Positions 43,487 to 56,019 of a stretch of 64,000 nt of DNA are shown here, one piece after another (position 1 is the first letter of the stretch; every line of letters starts with the position of its first letter). The notes beneath the pieces were generated by a model that searched no databases, was not told where the DNA came from, and was given only the letters and a program-made list of their open reading frames with translations. The stretch comes from Fistularia commersonii (taxonomy: Eukaryota > Chordata > Actinopteri > Syngnathiformes > Fistulariidae): positions 14,461,501-14,525,500 of the forward strand of contig JBBMNZ010000017.1 of assembly GCA_037954325.1 (NCBI GenBank). The letters are read 5' to 3'. A program made the translations under genes and the position numbers.

Positions 43487-46029
43487 TGTATGTTTGTCAG
43501 AGCATGTTTGTGTGGCTCTTACAGAATACAAAGCTCAGTGGACAAGCAATACAATGCACAATAGCTTCGACAGGAACTGATATGTTGACATGAAAAGACA
43601 TTCTGTCATGGAAATCAAGCTAAAGTTGCACTTTATCACTGGTTTTTGGCTAAAAATGAACAAATGCAGTAGTTTTTATTAGGTCTTGCAGTGATTTAAA
43701 TTTAACCTCAACATACTTTTGTGGCAATGTCAACTGCTTCTTTGTGATAGAAGTTGACTGGCATTAACATACTAAAATCTGGCTTTAACATTGAATGTCA
43801 AAGAATTACATTTAAAATATATTGCACTTTCACCGGGGGTCTCTACAGTACAACAAACTCGGCAACTGAACAATGACCCAATTTTATTCGAGTGAATGAG
43901 GTTGTAAAGGAAGTTCCTTCCTCTGGCATATCTGAATCATTCATATGACCTGTACTGATGAAAAATAGCTGAAAAACTATTTCCATGGTTGCTCGCTTAG
44001 TTACTGCTTTAAGCCAAAAGATTGTACTTCCCAGCTTAATCGCAATTTGAGAGAAGATAATCACTGTCATTATTGTTAAGATCCTTAATGGCCATTTAAT
44101 GATGTCTGTTTCTGCACATAGCAGTGTTTGTTCACATCAGCTGAGCACATGCTCCATCCATTTATTCTTCATATAATGTATTATTCAAGTGGTGAAATAT
44201 ATTTGATGTCTGAAATATTTCTACCATCGGTCGTTATTCCTGGAAAAAACATGAAGTGACCCTGCTTAAACTTGACAGTGCACAGAAAATAACATTGAAA
44301 TAACTGGTCCCTATTTCAAATTCATTTTTTTGTGGTTTCTAGTATTGATAGTGTGAACTCAAAACCAAATGTAAGCATGGTAAACAATCAAATTGAAATG
44401 GGTGGAGCCAGTTTTGACATTTCTCTACAAATAGCAGCCAAGTAACCTCGTTTTCAGACCGTCCACCAATTAGAGAAATAAATAAATTAGCAGTGTAATT
44501 ATGGCCCCGAGGTAAATGGCGCGGACGGACCATTTTCCTGACTCCCACTTTACCATCCCACATGCAGAGCACGAATAATAGAAAATAGTGCTGTAGCCAC
44601 AAACACTAATCTTCATTGTAAGTCACAAATCACCCATTCAGGGTCTGCAATTCCCCAAATCTCCAAAATAAGCAAACAACATCGACTCCCCTCAGTTATG
44701 GAATTGTGCTGTCACACTCTTAGAATCATAGTATATGGGCGGAAGGGCAGATTACTCTTCTTTTCAACAATACTGAGGGGAAACAAATGCCTAACGACCA
44801 AACTCATCACACAAACAACATGATAAAATCGAGTATTCTTCAGACTTAGTAGACTATTTATGTTTTTTGCATGTGTATATGTTTTTCCAGTGTCTACGTG
44901 TTTATGTAAATGTTTGTGCTTGTAAGATGCATCACAGAACAGTTATTTTTTTTCTTTCAAACAGTGACTTCTGTATGCCACAGGGCCCTGAATAGTGCAT
45001 CATTGTAGTAATATATATCTCTATATTATCGACGATATATCTGATCTTTTTTTTTTTTGTGAAAAATTTAATTGTCAATTAAAATAATTGAATTGACTGG
45101 CAAGAAGTTACCTATATATGCAAAAATTATCAAAACTATAGTCAGGAAATATGGAAATAAGCAACCAAATAAGCAACCAAAAGAGGTTTCATGTAACATC
45201 AGTAAAAGAACCAAGCTTTCAAAATATACATTCAAATACAACTAAACTAGTTGCCACATATATAAACAATCTGGAGTGATTTTCCACATACAATCAGATA
45301 TTTGAATATCAAAAGAATATGTTCTCCCGAACATTATCAACACAGACATACAAAAATATTCTTAAAAAACATACAGTATGGGCAGTAAACCCAACACAGT
45401 TGCAGGAGCAATTTTATATTTTTCAGGATACATTTTAGTCTGTTTTTGATGAAAGGTGCAACACAAGTTAGACACGAAAAAATGCTGCATCTGACTGATT
45501 TTCCCAATATTAACAGCTTTACAGGTTTACCATTGTAAACAATTGAAATCCACACACGACCCACAAAGTTTGAAGTCAGATAGTCAGAAGATTTTCTCCA
45601 TGCAGGCTCGTGATCCAATATGAACAACACAAACGACATATAAAGGTCACCGATTCAACAATTTGCTGTAATCTTACAGCATTGATAAATGAGGAAGTCA
45701 ACAAGAGTTATTCATAAGACCAAATGAGTTCTGAATTTGCCCTGTGCTCTCCATCTTGTATTTAGAGTCACCCCATTTACCCCTTAAACCACCTTAGTTT
45801 CTGACATTTAATCAGAATGTATTTTTGAACTAATTAATGAGAGAGCATCTGGAAGAAACATGAACATATGCTGGCCTCTGGTTTCTGCGTATAATTATGC
45901 ACAAGGGACATCACCTGAAGCATCCAAAATGAGAGCAAATAAAGGTGAAGCGAGACAAAAGTGCCTCGGCCAAATTTATCTCTACATACATGAAGAAACA
46001 TCCGAAAGAGAAAATGAACAATAACTTAC
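43481..46029. other. no gene or repeat recognised
   Basis: AT-rich sequence downstream (gene orientation) of the exon candidates at 46.0-46.5 kb. T-run at 45047-45058. Confidence 0.55.
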
Positions 46030-46070
46030 GAAGACATCCATGAGCATGTGCTCCAGGGTGATCTCCATGT
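46030..46070 (-). CDS. candidate short exon, product not recognised (possibly distal frmd4a 5' exon)
   Basis: On the minus strand, 41 bp ending in a textbook donor TTC|GTAAGT (46029-46024). The first AG after a long T-rich tract gives the acceptor (CGACTGGAAG before 46070). Joined to 46402-46541 the codon split across the junction is G plus AC, giving D, and the frame continues DMEITLEHMLMDVF with no stop, ending in phase 0. That phase would allow direct splicing to the frmd4a exon at 8264. I do not recognise the peptide. It could be an alternative N-terminal exon of frmd4a, an exon of an unrelated minus-strand gene, or a chance splice-like segment. Confidence 0.42.
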
Positions 46071-46401
46071 CTTCCAGTCGTGTGGAGAGAGTCATCATTC
46101 AGCAAAACAAAAAAAAAAAGCACTTTTGTCTACTTTCTTTTATATCTGTTCTTGAATTAAAGAATTACTGCCTTGAAGACGAGCCTCAATTGACAAAAAA
46201 GATTCCTGTTGTATGTGCCATGACATTTTAAAATTTACCTTGTTTCTTTCTACATTTTCTTGCATTCTTTCATTGACCTTCCAAGCAGCCACTTCTGCAT
46301 CTGATAAAAAAATGCATTTCTCTGAAGGCAGCGCCACATTTTTGATTAACGCTCAAAGTAAAAAAAAAAAAAAAAAAACAAAGACAAGAGAGGAATTACA
46401 C

Positions 46402-46541
46402 CAGAGTTGATCCCGTGGCTGTTCTCAAGGATTTGTGACAAACCAGAACTCTTCTGATCTGCGTTATGGTCCAAAACTGAGATTATGACACGGTCAACCG
46501 CCTTGCAGAGGGAGGACAGAGGATGGGTCTCATTGCTCTTC
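46402..46541 (-). CDS. candidate internal exon, product not recognised
   Basis: On the minus strand, 140 bp with a strong acceptor (CTCTTTTTTGGCTCTTAG before 46541) and a weaker donor (CTCTG|GTGTAA). The open frame gives 46 residues, KSNETHPLSSLCKAVDRVII then SVLDHNADQKSSGLSQILEN and SHGINS, helical and of balanced composition, unlike the low-complexity chance frames nearby. The incoming phase needs two bases from an upstream exon, so this is not a first exon; no upstream partner was found. The outgoing phase fits 46030-46070. No family assigned. Confidence 0.45.
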
Positions 46542-47900
46542 CTAAGAGCCAAAAAAGAGACGTGACAAAGGAGAACAAGTGTTCAGAGAAGCTCCTAATT
46601 TTAGTCATTCATCAAGTCATCTTCAATCCCACATTTCTTACGTGTTTTGAACAGGATGTTACATTCCTATGGTTTTTTCCCCCCCTCTTTTTTCTTTGTG
46701 CCCTTTTAGATCCCTGTTCACAGTAGACGTCTTTGTCGTGAGGGAGAGCCTGGGGTGGCCGATGCCTAGTTTTGGGCGCTCTAAGTTGGGGTCGTCCACT
46801 CTCACACTTGGCCTCTCATCAATAGGCCTTTGTGAAAACCTCATTAAAGGCTGGATCCGGCTGCTTGGATACTGTGCGTCCCATCAAAACATGGGGAAAA
46901 ACAACAATAAGATGTTTTGGATCCAACTGGACTCTCATGTGATACTGAGGGGGAGATTTAGGAGGAAAGGTGGGGTGAATTGAGCCAAGATATGTGGGGT
47001 GGAAGGTTGATTTGGAGGAACAGCGATCGGGGGAGGTGAAGCAAAGGGATAATGAGTTAGCGAATAAGGAAGGAAGAAAGGAAGGAAGGAAAGCAGGCAA
47101 AAAGAAGCGTTGCAGGGGAATGCTGGTGGGAAGCTTCGTGGAGAGAGTTTGTTTTTGTTTTTATGTCAAGCACCGGTGGAATGTACCCCCCGTTGTTCTT
47201 AAGTCCATAGCAAGATCTGGTTAAAGCTAAAAAGAAACAGAGACTGTGTCGGATCGGTTGAGATCGTCTCGGCTGTAACAGCAAACAGGATATGACTTTA
47301 TGCGGTAATGAGCTGTAGGCAGGGAGGCAATGATCACATTTGCAAACAACAAATATAGGAAAAATCTCTTGGATGTAAACATGGTTGCTCACCACATTAG
47401 GAAACTGGATTTACAAATCATAGATGGGCTTTCTGTGATGCCAGCAGTAACTTGCAGATATAAATTAGATCTTGGCCGATATGCTGTTCAGCTGGATTTT
47501 CTCTGCCAATTCTAACTGCATTCATATTGACAAAAATAACTGTGCAGATCGAAATTTTACATGCGACAGATCCGATCCTGTTCATTCCCAGCAGGCAGCT
47601 GGAAATCAGCATTGATTCGTTGTTGATATCTGGTTGAATGTGGGTCGTAATATCAGTGCCAGCTGTTTGATTTGGAGTAAAGCAAAGAGATGACATTGAT
47701 ATGGAGCGGTATTAAGTTCTTTAACAAACCAAAAATGTCTATCTTCTAAACGCTCATATTCCACATGTAGACATTTTGTTTGAATCATATTAAATGCTCC
47801 CTTATGAACAAAAATCTGATTTTCATCCTAATACCAATAGTAAAGTCTTGCTGATGTCTTTCCAGAGTTAAATTGACATTTTTCTAATGAAGATGAATCA

Positions 47901-47901
<1 letters not shown>
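46542..47901. other. no gene recognised; small (GGAA)n at 47068-47093
   Basis: Upstream in gene orientation of the exon candidates. Frames at 46659-46844 (minus) and 46669-46983 (plus) overlap; neither has a phase-2 donor that would feed 46541. A GGAA/AAGG tract lies near 47068-47093. Confidence 0.55.

Positions 47902-47969
<68 letters not shown>
47902..47969. repeat. (CA)n microsatellite
   Basis: About 34 uninterrupted CA units. Confidence 0.98.
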
Positions 47970-47974
<5 letters not shown>

Positions 47975-48308
47975 CAAGTGTTTATCTGTTCAAAATACAG
48001 ATTCAGCTATGAATATAAAAGAATTTGGGCATTCTTAGAGTGAAAAAAGAAGTACAAAAAACATTTCAATTAAGAAAAAAATCTAAAAAAATGTTTTAAA
48101 TTAATTTGCACACCTTGAAATATGAATAGTTTAGCGCTTCTGATTTTTCAAAATCTATGACAACTTTCACAAGAAAAGACTGACCAACATTTTTGATATA
48201 TCTTGACCGGTTTAATTTGCTTTTCTGTTCCATTCACTTCTGCTCTTTTGAAATAAATATTGTACGTTGCCCCTTCTCTAACCGACGACTTGTTTTGTTC
48301 CACAGCCT

Positions 48309-48539
48309 TCGAGATGCAACGAACAAATGACCTTTGCAAAGAATCAGCCCCTCATCATTTCTCTCAACAACGCCACGGCCAGGAGAACCAGTGTGAAGAA
48401 GTCTATCAACCAGCATGGATTTGTTGCACACAGGAACATGCATCCATTGCACAAACACATAGACATCATGATACGCACCACCAGATATGAGGGACATCAG
48501 CATTTTGTTACTCCATTGAATCTTTTCAGCTCTCCATAA
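48309..48539 (+). pseudogene. open frame with faint Tc1/mariner-like character
   Basis: A 76-codon plus-strand frame preceded by an acceptor-like TGTTTTGTTCCACAG. Its middle, ARRTSVKKSINQHGFVAHRN, loosely resembles the helix-turn-helix linker of Tc1-type transposases (V-x-R-x-I-x-x-H-G-L followed by K-P-L-L), and K-H-I-D-I-M-I-R follows at about the right distance. No DDE motif or inverted repeats were found. A weak call: it could equally be a conserved non-coding element or chance. Confidence 0.25.
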
Positions 48540-49787
48540 GTGGCTCCTAATGCTGCCTAATATATACCGAAGTAAAACTTGGCATTAATTACAAGGAATT
48601 ATCTTTCTCATTCCCATTTGTATGCTACTCGAGCATTATATATGTCCTTGATCCTATTTAAGATGGACAAAACTTTGCTTCTAAGAGATTTGAAGCACTG
48701 GGTGTGTGCAGTTTTCAATATAATTGAACAATATGATTCCTAGAGATGGTCTACAACAGGTTTGCACGTTCATTTTCGTTCATTTAGTGCGTCTCAAAGG
48801 AGTAACCCAAATAGCAGCAACATGTTCATTATCCTTGTGGAATTAAAAAAGGTCCAATACACACATTCTGCTCACTTGAAAACATTTTAGAGAGTGATGA
48901 TGCTCTAAAACAATTAGACCCAAATCCTGTGTACAAAAGGATCTCAGGGTCTTCGTAGAACACTTTGTTTTTGCACTTTGTATTGAAACTTTTACATTTT
49001 TAATGTCAGTCACACTGAATTAGCTGATGTTTAAATTCCTAGTACATTTATTAATTATAGATAGACACAAATAAATTGCTTGGCCTACAACGTTGGTGTA
49101 TTTATGCGCATACTACGATGCACATTACTGGAATTGTAGAAACATAACTACTGTATATCCACTCAAATAAATATTTGACATTGCAGTCAGATCAATGTTT
49201 ATAGTACGAGAAAACAGATGTGGACTCTGTCAAAATACTGTTTAGAAATTCCGTTGCTTTCTTGTCTCTTAAGTCCATTTTTTAATGCAGGTTCCATATA
49301 TCACTTCATTTGACTGAGTTTTTCACCATTTTGGACAGTAAAGGCCTGGATTGTTTAGGGAGGACTATTTTAGGAATAAATACGCTGAGAAAGGCCAGCT
49401 CAGTTGACACAGTCATCAGGCATTGCACAATGCACAGCAGAAGTATTTAGCAGATGTCCAAACAAAAATGCCTTCTCTCTTCTGCTCTATGTTCCAAAAT
49501 GACTAACTTCACTATCACATCCTTGTCCTCTTCCTAATATTAAATAATCACACAATATGCAGCTTTGTTTTATTTGATCAAGGCAAAGAGGAATCTGGAG
49601 CTATGAAAAAATTACCCAGTCAATATCAAATAGAAGATTAAACATTTTTGTGTTTCTTTACTAAATTAATGCATTACATATTTCAGAGACAAGGAAAATA
49701 CATTCAAATATATTTTCTCACTGCTAAAAATGTGTAGTTACCCAACCAGCATGTTTTTCAAGTATATTTGCTAATGTTATATGTAGG

Positions 49788-49788
<1 letters not shown>
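48540..49788. other. no gene or repeat recognised
   Basis: AT-rich, nothing supportable. Confidence 0.6.

Positions 49789-49832
<44 letters not shown>
49789..49832. repeat. (TA)n microsatellite
   Basis: About 22 uninterrupted TA units. Confidence 0.98.
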
Positions 49833-49837
<5 letters not shown>

Positions 49838-50884
49838 GATATGGTTTCTATTACAATTGTCAATAATTGCATGGTAGTTACCGCGTAATTACTATTTCTC
49901 GCAATGTAATTTAAATATTATCAGCTGAAGAATAAAAACGCAAAACACAAATGAACTGATGTAATTCAAAGGCTAAAATACATAATCCTAGGTTTTCTAT
50001 GTGTCAAAAAATCTTAGGTACCTCCAAATGAAAAACTCTGAAGCAGTCTGAAACCGGACTCTTATCCCATCTTTCTTCAACGCCAGGCTCATCTTGGAAA
50101 TTTACGGTTCCACTTATCCAGAGAGCATCTAAAATATCAGAATTTAGGCTGCTGCAGCATGGCCCACTAAGCATCATAAAAATAATGAAGAGGTTTCTAA
50201 GTCAGCAAAACAGTCTTGCTATTTTGTTGTGAGCTTGTGAGCTACGCGTCAGTCTGACCTGATTGTGACGTTCACCTGGCATGGGAACTAGGGATATGTG
50301 CTAATCAAACCCTGGGCAAGCTTCCAAGTAGTTTGTGGTTCACACACACACGCACACACAGATCACACACACACAATCTTCACCAGACATGTTCATAAAG
50401 CCTCTTACCTGTGTGTGGCTAAGTGTCAAAAGTGTTTATTGCTGACTGAACCTGTAGGTATTATGTGTCAGAAAACATGAGGTCTTATAAATTTGTCAAG
50501 TGTCTGTTTAAGAAACAAAAAAAAAAGCACAATAACATCATATTAAACATCTTCTGAGAAAATGATATTGTATTTTAAGATTTACACACTTTTGGAGACC
50601 TTTGACACAGAGTTATTGGTGCACTGTCAGTCCTCTGAAATTTGCAGTTTCACTCTTTGCAACCCAAATATGTCAGTCCACATTATAATACATGCTTCTG
50701 CTTTTTGTGTGTCTGGTGCAGGCTGGTGTGTGATTCCCACAAACAGTAGTGAGGAAGACGCACGCTTCTATCGTACATCCTCCTTGCTGCGCATCTAAGC
50801 CAGGTCGCTTTGAATTGTACAACTTTGGTGAATTATTTCAACAGTTATTCTAAGTTCTAAGAACCAAACCCAATAGTGACAACA

Positions 50885-51012
50885 TGGCCGGTTCGATTCC
50901 TCAGTGTGAAAAAATGATGTCGAGCGAGACGCTCAACTGCGGTGGTTGATAACCTGTAATGTTGTGCTGCTTGTGTAAGTGAATGTGATAATAAAGGTCT
51001 TTCTTCTTATCT
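50885..51012 (+). mobile_element. tRNA-derived SINE, 5'-truncated
   Basis: Contains a perfect B-box-like GGTTCGATTCC at about 50891, then TCGAGCGAGACGCTCAACTG, GATAACCTGTAATGTTGTGC and a tail of GTGATAATAAAGGTCTTTCT. The order B box, body, AATAAAG-type tail is that of a tRNA-derived SINE. The A box is not recognisable. Confidence 0.6.
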
Positions 51013-52766
51013 AAAGTTACATCATATTTGATATGCTGGATAATCAAAATCCATTTACAAGCCATGACAAATGTGAACAGCCTTTCTATCGTGGCCTGTA
51101 TGTTTGCTCCTGCCTTTCCAGTCCTACATACAAGACTAACCATGAGTGTGTATAAAAGTCACTGAACAGGCAGAATGTGATATTTAAAATGTTGGTTGTA
51201 TGAACGCAATGGATGGAGTACTCCTACATTTTCTGCCCCAGTAAATATAGCCCACTTTACCCAGTGCCAAGGAGAATCCCAGTCCACCCCGTGCACAAAA
51301 ATAGAGATGCTCATGTGCCTACTAACTCCATCAGTTGCTAAGAGTGTTAGAATACATTGTTTCTCCGACACTGATTTTAACTATTAACACTCTGGAAAGC
51401 AGGAGATTGGACTCTGCATAATTTTAAGAATTGCTTTTGCATGTAATAAGTACATTCATATCAACTAAGCATCAAAACATGCTTGTGGCTCGGCATCCCC
51501 ATAAGTCCGAGCTCAATTAGGAACCCGGTTGGTGTTAAATGTTTGATGATACAGCTACATATTTAATCTTTACAGAGCAGATCATGAGGGGAAATGGGTT
51601 ATACATGATTCTACTCCCAAGGGAAAACAAGAGAGCCTCTGATGGCTCAGTGTGTTGCAATAGATTACTAATCTTTTTGCCACTTTTGTTTCTACTAAAT
51701 TTGAGGGGCTTCTGTATTTCTTTTAAAATAAAATGATATATAAAAAGTGTAACAATCACAGAACCATTAATGCTTCTGCTAGTATTCTCTTCTCAATGCA
51801 ATTTGTATACATTGCCAACTGAGAATACAGATGTAGAGATGTCGCAAAAGAGCTTTAACAAATGGATAGAATAGATATATTATAAAATAGATATATTAAT
51901 TTTACCATTGCACATAACGCTTTAGAATGATTCCGTGATGTCAAATTCAATTCAATTCCATCCAGCATTGTCAGATGGCAACATGGCTTTTATCGTATCC
52001 AAGGCTATAGCCAGAAACCAAAAGACAAATTTGAGCTTTCCTGTATAGTTCACTGGCCTGCCTAACGGATTTTATTCCTTAGACCTTTGCCTCAGACTCA
52101 TTAGTCGACTGCAGGATGCAGCTGAACTTATAAACCTTTCAGCCACTCATAGAACTACACAACTGTATTTCTTTTCAGACAATGAATCATTATGATCCCT
52201 AAGGCATACGAATCATATATCTATGTCATACTGGATGTGTACTAACAATTGTGAAAATACCAGGAGGATGCACCTGTGCTAAGAATTCTACACTTCATAC
52301 TTCTATTTCCTCGCTCATCTAATGAGCCAACATGACCTACTCATCTGAGGAGCCTCAAAACAGATGCATGTGTTCTCCCAGGAGGACGCTCAACCTAAAA
52401 CACACTGTCAGCTCCACGTCTTGCTGTTGGCATGGGACTAAGCTGCTTGTTGCGGTGCAGATGGGCCCCACACCTTTGACAGGTGCACTAGCTGCTCCAC
52501 CGCCAAGCATGCTGACGCTAAACACCGACCAATGACACAAGCTGACCGTGTTCGTAGATTTGGAACATGAGAAACGGCCGCTAAGGTTCACAGAAGTGAA
52601 GACCAAATTCCAAGAATTAAATTTCACATTAAACAAAGCCATTCCTTTTGTCCCTGTCAGAGTTGAAATATGGCCGTGTAGGTTTATACCATAAATACAT
52701 TATCGTGGTTTTATATAGATTCATAATGATTGGCTATATTTTCAACATTTACACTTACATCTAACC
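51013..52766. other. no gene or repeat recognised
   Basis: AT-rich. Opposed open frames at 52332-52642 are of moderate GC but lack splice sites and family similarity. Confidence 0.55.
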
Positions 52767-53112
52767 CAGACCTGGGCATTTTACAGCCCGCGGGCCACAT
52801 TTGGCCCGTTTTGCTTTTTTATCCGTCCCGCCAAACCATTTTCTTTTAATATCTTAACAAGTATTTTCAATCAATGTTGAATTTAGAAACTCCTTATTTT
52901 TTCCTTTCGTTTAATTTTTTATGGATGATTCCATACTAAATAATGTCGGTACATTTATATGATCATTCATAATTTTAAAGTTGAAATAAAATACCCCAAA
53001 ATTTAAATATTTAAATTTTCATTTGGTTCAATTGACATGATACCTAGTTGGCCCGCATATAAAAAATGAATAAGAAATGTGGCCCGCCAGCCAAAATAAT
53101 TGCCCACCCCTG
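52767..53112. mobile_element. hAT-type MITE with 8-bp target duplication
   Basis: Starts CAGACCTGGGCATTTTACAG, then CCCGCGGGCCACATTTGGCC, and ends GCCAAAATAATTGCCCACCC then CTG, so the ends are inverted repeats (CAG..TGGGCA). Flanked by ATCTAACC (52759-52766) and ATCTAATC (53113-53120), 7 of 8 matching. No coding capacity. Sequence-related to the 33289-33779 copy but lacking its central 230 bp. Confidence 0.9.
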
Positions 53113-53120
53113 ATCTAATC

Positions 53121-54830
53121 CCAAAGTTTTTGCAGCAGAACATCTATCTCTCCCTAACTGTCCGATTAGGACTGATGGGCGCGATACGCACTTATTGTCC
53201 CCCCCTTTTAGGGAGGTCCCCCCAACAGATCAGTCATGCCACTTTTCTATCCTTGTTAAACTGCATCACCGCCACTGCTGTCTCAAAAAAAGTGTCTGGT
53301 ACGACAGGCTGGGCTTGATCAGTCCCAGGTTCCAATTCCAGTCAAGGTCATGTCCCTTGATATTTACCACTAATTCAGATTCACATTATTGCCATGGGAA
53401 CAAATGATGGCTTGAGTTCCAGAGAGAAGGGAATTGGAAATGAGCAGAAGAGAAGGAAGGGTCCGGGGGGGTCTGACATGCAGGGTAAATCCTTTGTAAT
53501 TGCTCCTTCAATAGACAGCTGGGGTAATGGGACAGACACTGACGAACCTCATAATTATTGATCAAGCACACCCGGTAACATATGCTTTCTTCTTATAATC
53601 CCTTTGTCCATCACGAGTCCCCTTCCCTTGATTTAGTCAGTTTCTCTCTCTTAGTTTCACATCCTGTCACTGCTTTCGGTCTCTTGTTCAGTCGATGTCT
53701 GTCGTGGACAGTAAGAGGAGCAGGATAAGGTCATTAATTACACACACACACACATGCACATGCACACACTCCTGCTTCCTCATCCGGTCTCTATTATACC
53801 CACCCTGAACGCTATTTGGGAAAACCGTGATTATGAATTAATAGAACTGTAAATGAGGCCCATTAAAGCTCTGTGTTCATTTCTAGCCAAACAGCACCGA
53901 CACTGACTAACACAACAGAATGGAAAAACTCCTCATTAGGGCTCACAATTTGCAAAAAAGATGCAAGTAACAGCTGTGGATTTTTACCAATGACTTTATT
54001 CGTTTCTTGTTTATTAATGATGTGATGCATTTTTAAAAAAAATGTATTTGTGTTAGAAGGAAAAAGGAAAACAGCTAGTTATTCTAGTGTTCAGGTTTGG
54101 GGATTTTTGATTGCCTTAAGCCAGGCCATATAAATATTGAGTGTCCTCTGGTGGTTAGAATGTGAAAAACAGTGTTTTTTTTTTAAAAAAAACAAAGAAA
54201 AGAAAAAAAAGAAAAAGAAAAAAGCTCACTGAGACAGACAAAGCAATGTCATTTGGTACACATTTTGTTCAGTATCCATGGGTCACATCAAATGTCATCC
54301 TGAATAACAAAAAATTCGAATATTTTATAGGTCTATGTCTGGCTTTGCTTAAAATAGAATAAAAGCTGAAAAATCAAGAAAAGGGGCCTCTTCAAGCAAA
54401 AACTCTACATTATCGGTGTTTCATGAAGGCACAATATGAATATTTCAAATCTGGTGAGTTAGAAAAAATACAGACACCGAACACCTCTAGACATTATTTA
54501 ATTGTCTTACCGGCAAAGGCAGATGTGTGCATCTGCTCAGAATGAGAAACGCACATATATCTGCACAGACATACACACTGAGGCCTGAGGTGTGATACTA
54601 ATGCATGTCATGTTTAATTAACAAGCAGTAATGAGAACATGGAGGTTCAGTGTCACAGTTATGTGGATATAAGTATTCCTTATAGGATGGATATACATCA
54701 TAATGGCAGCAATGAGGTGGCAGAGTTCAATAAAACACACCGGTATTTACAATGTTGCTGCATTACTTCATACAGCTGTTACATATTTATTCATACTATA
54801 TCCATTCTAAGTTCCTTTGGTCTCTTTTAT
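53121..54830. other. no gene or repeat recognised
   Basis: AT-rich with small CA clusters (53742-53766) and an A-rich run near 54179-54220. Confidence 0.6.
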
Positions 54831-54839
54831 GTAACCAAG

Positions 54840-54945
54840 ACCTTGTTACATCTGCACTCACCGTGGAAAGCAAGGTTAGACTTTCATTGTACAGGTCTAA
54901 ACATATCCTTACTGTGCATATAACAATAAAGACTTTGAATCCTTG
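54840..54945 (+). mobile_element. retroposon 3' tail fragment (ACAATAAAGACTTTGAATCC)
   Basis: Reads TTCATTGTACAGGTCTAAAC, then GTGCATATAACAATAAAGAC and TTTGAATCC. It is related to the tail found in minus orientation at 41490. Only the tail can be recognised. Confidence 0.5.
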
Positions 54946-55134
54946 AATATTTGAAGGAGTAAGCGTTGTAATACAGAGAGGTCGGAAAGGTGGCAATGTT
55001 GCAAGCTTTCTTCAGTTTTTGTGTCTTCTATTTTTTCGTTTTTTAATTATTTGTTAATAATTTCTTTACCTTGTTGCAACTTTTTGTCAGTTTATAAAAA
55101 TACCATGTGTCTCCACTGATGCACCAAAAGTTTG

Positions 55135-55431
55135 CAGTGTCAGTGTAATACAGTTAATTTTAGAATATTAGAATATTGTGATAAAGTTCTTTATCTTCTG
55201 TAATGCAATTTAAAAAAAAAAAAAAAACTTTTTCATGATATTCTAATATTTTGAGATAGGATTTTTGAGTTTTCTCAAGATGTAAGCCATAACCAGCAAT
55301 ATTAGAATAATAAAAGGCTTGCAATATTTCAGTTGATTTGTAATGAATCCAGACTGTATGACATTTTTGTTTTTGTAATTGCAGTACTGAAGAACTTTAT
55401 CATAATATTCTAATTTTCGGAGACAGTGCTG
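55135..55431. mobile_element. palindrome-ended MITE
   Basis: The left end (CAGTGTCAGTG...AATTTTAGAATATT...GTGATAAAGTTCTT) and the reverse complement of the right end (CAGCACTGTCTCCGAAAATT, AGAATATTATGATAAAGTTC) match over about 40 bp, making long terminal inverted repeats. A second inner pair of GATATTCTAAT/ATATTAGAATA segments gives further fold-back. The interior (GTAAGCCATAACCAGCAATA, GCTTGCAATATTTCAGTTGA) belongs to a repeat I have seen widely in fish genomes but cannot name. No ORF; target duplication not clear. Confidence 0.7.
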
Positions 55432-55982
55432 TAGTTATAAATGGCTTTCTACTAAAATTATACTCAATGGACTGAAACCAGATTCATGGCAAAACCTTAT
55501 TGCCTATTTTGGTGACATAAGGTGTATCAGGCATAGAAAATGTTCATGTGTGAGAATGTGACAGACAAAAGAAGAATCTCAAGAATTTCTGCAGGTTAGA
55601 ATTTATATGAGTGTAAATTCAGACATCCCAACTTGCAAAAACATATTCCAGGGAGATGTCATGCAGCTTTGGTCCCTGAGAAAATAATGAAACCCCGCCC
55701 ACACTGAAAGCTTATTGGCTTATTTTGCTGAGTAACCCAATTAGGATGCATAAGATGCATATTAGATGCGCGATGCAGGCATTAATGTCTCGCGCGCACG
55801 CTCTTGCTCACTTGATCCAGATTCCGGGCATTACTGGGCATCAGGGAGCCACTAATTGGGATGCCTGTAAATTTGTGGTTTGAGATCCTCTGTAAATATA
55901 ATGTATGATGATATGATGCTTGTTCAATGCTGCGGTCACCTTTTACAACAGGGCTGACACTACTCATCCTCATTCATCTGTG

Positions 55983-56019
55983 GTGTGTGTGTGTGTGTGT
56001 GTGTGGGGGGGGGGGGGGG
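55983..56019. repeat. (GT)n followed by poly(G)
   Basis: About 11 GT units running into about 15 consecutive guanines. Confidence 0.97.

Noticed and set aside
46659..46983. Possible exon upstream of 46541 (either strand)
   Set aside because: The minus frame ends without a phase-2 donor to join 46541, and the plus frame has only an acceptor-like TTTTAG; not supported.
50298..50480. Minus-strand exon candidate with donor ACACACAG|GTAAGAGG near 50407
   Set aside because: All three frames between the nearest acceptor and this donor contain stops.
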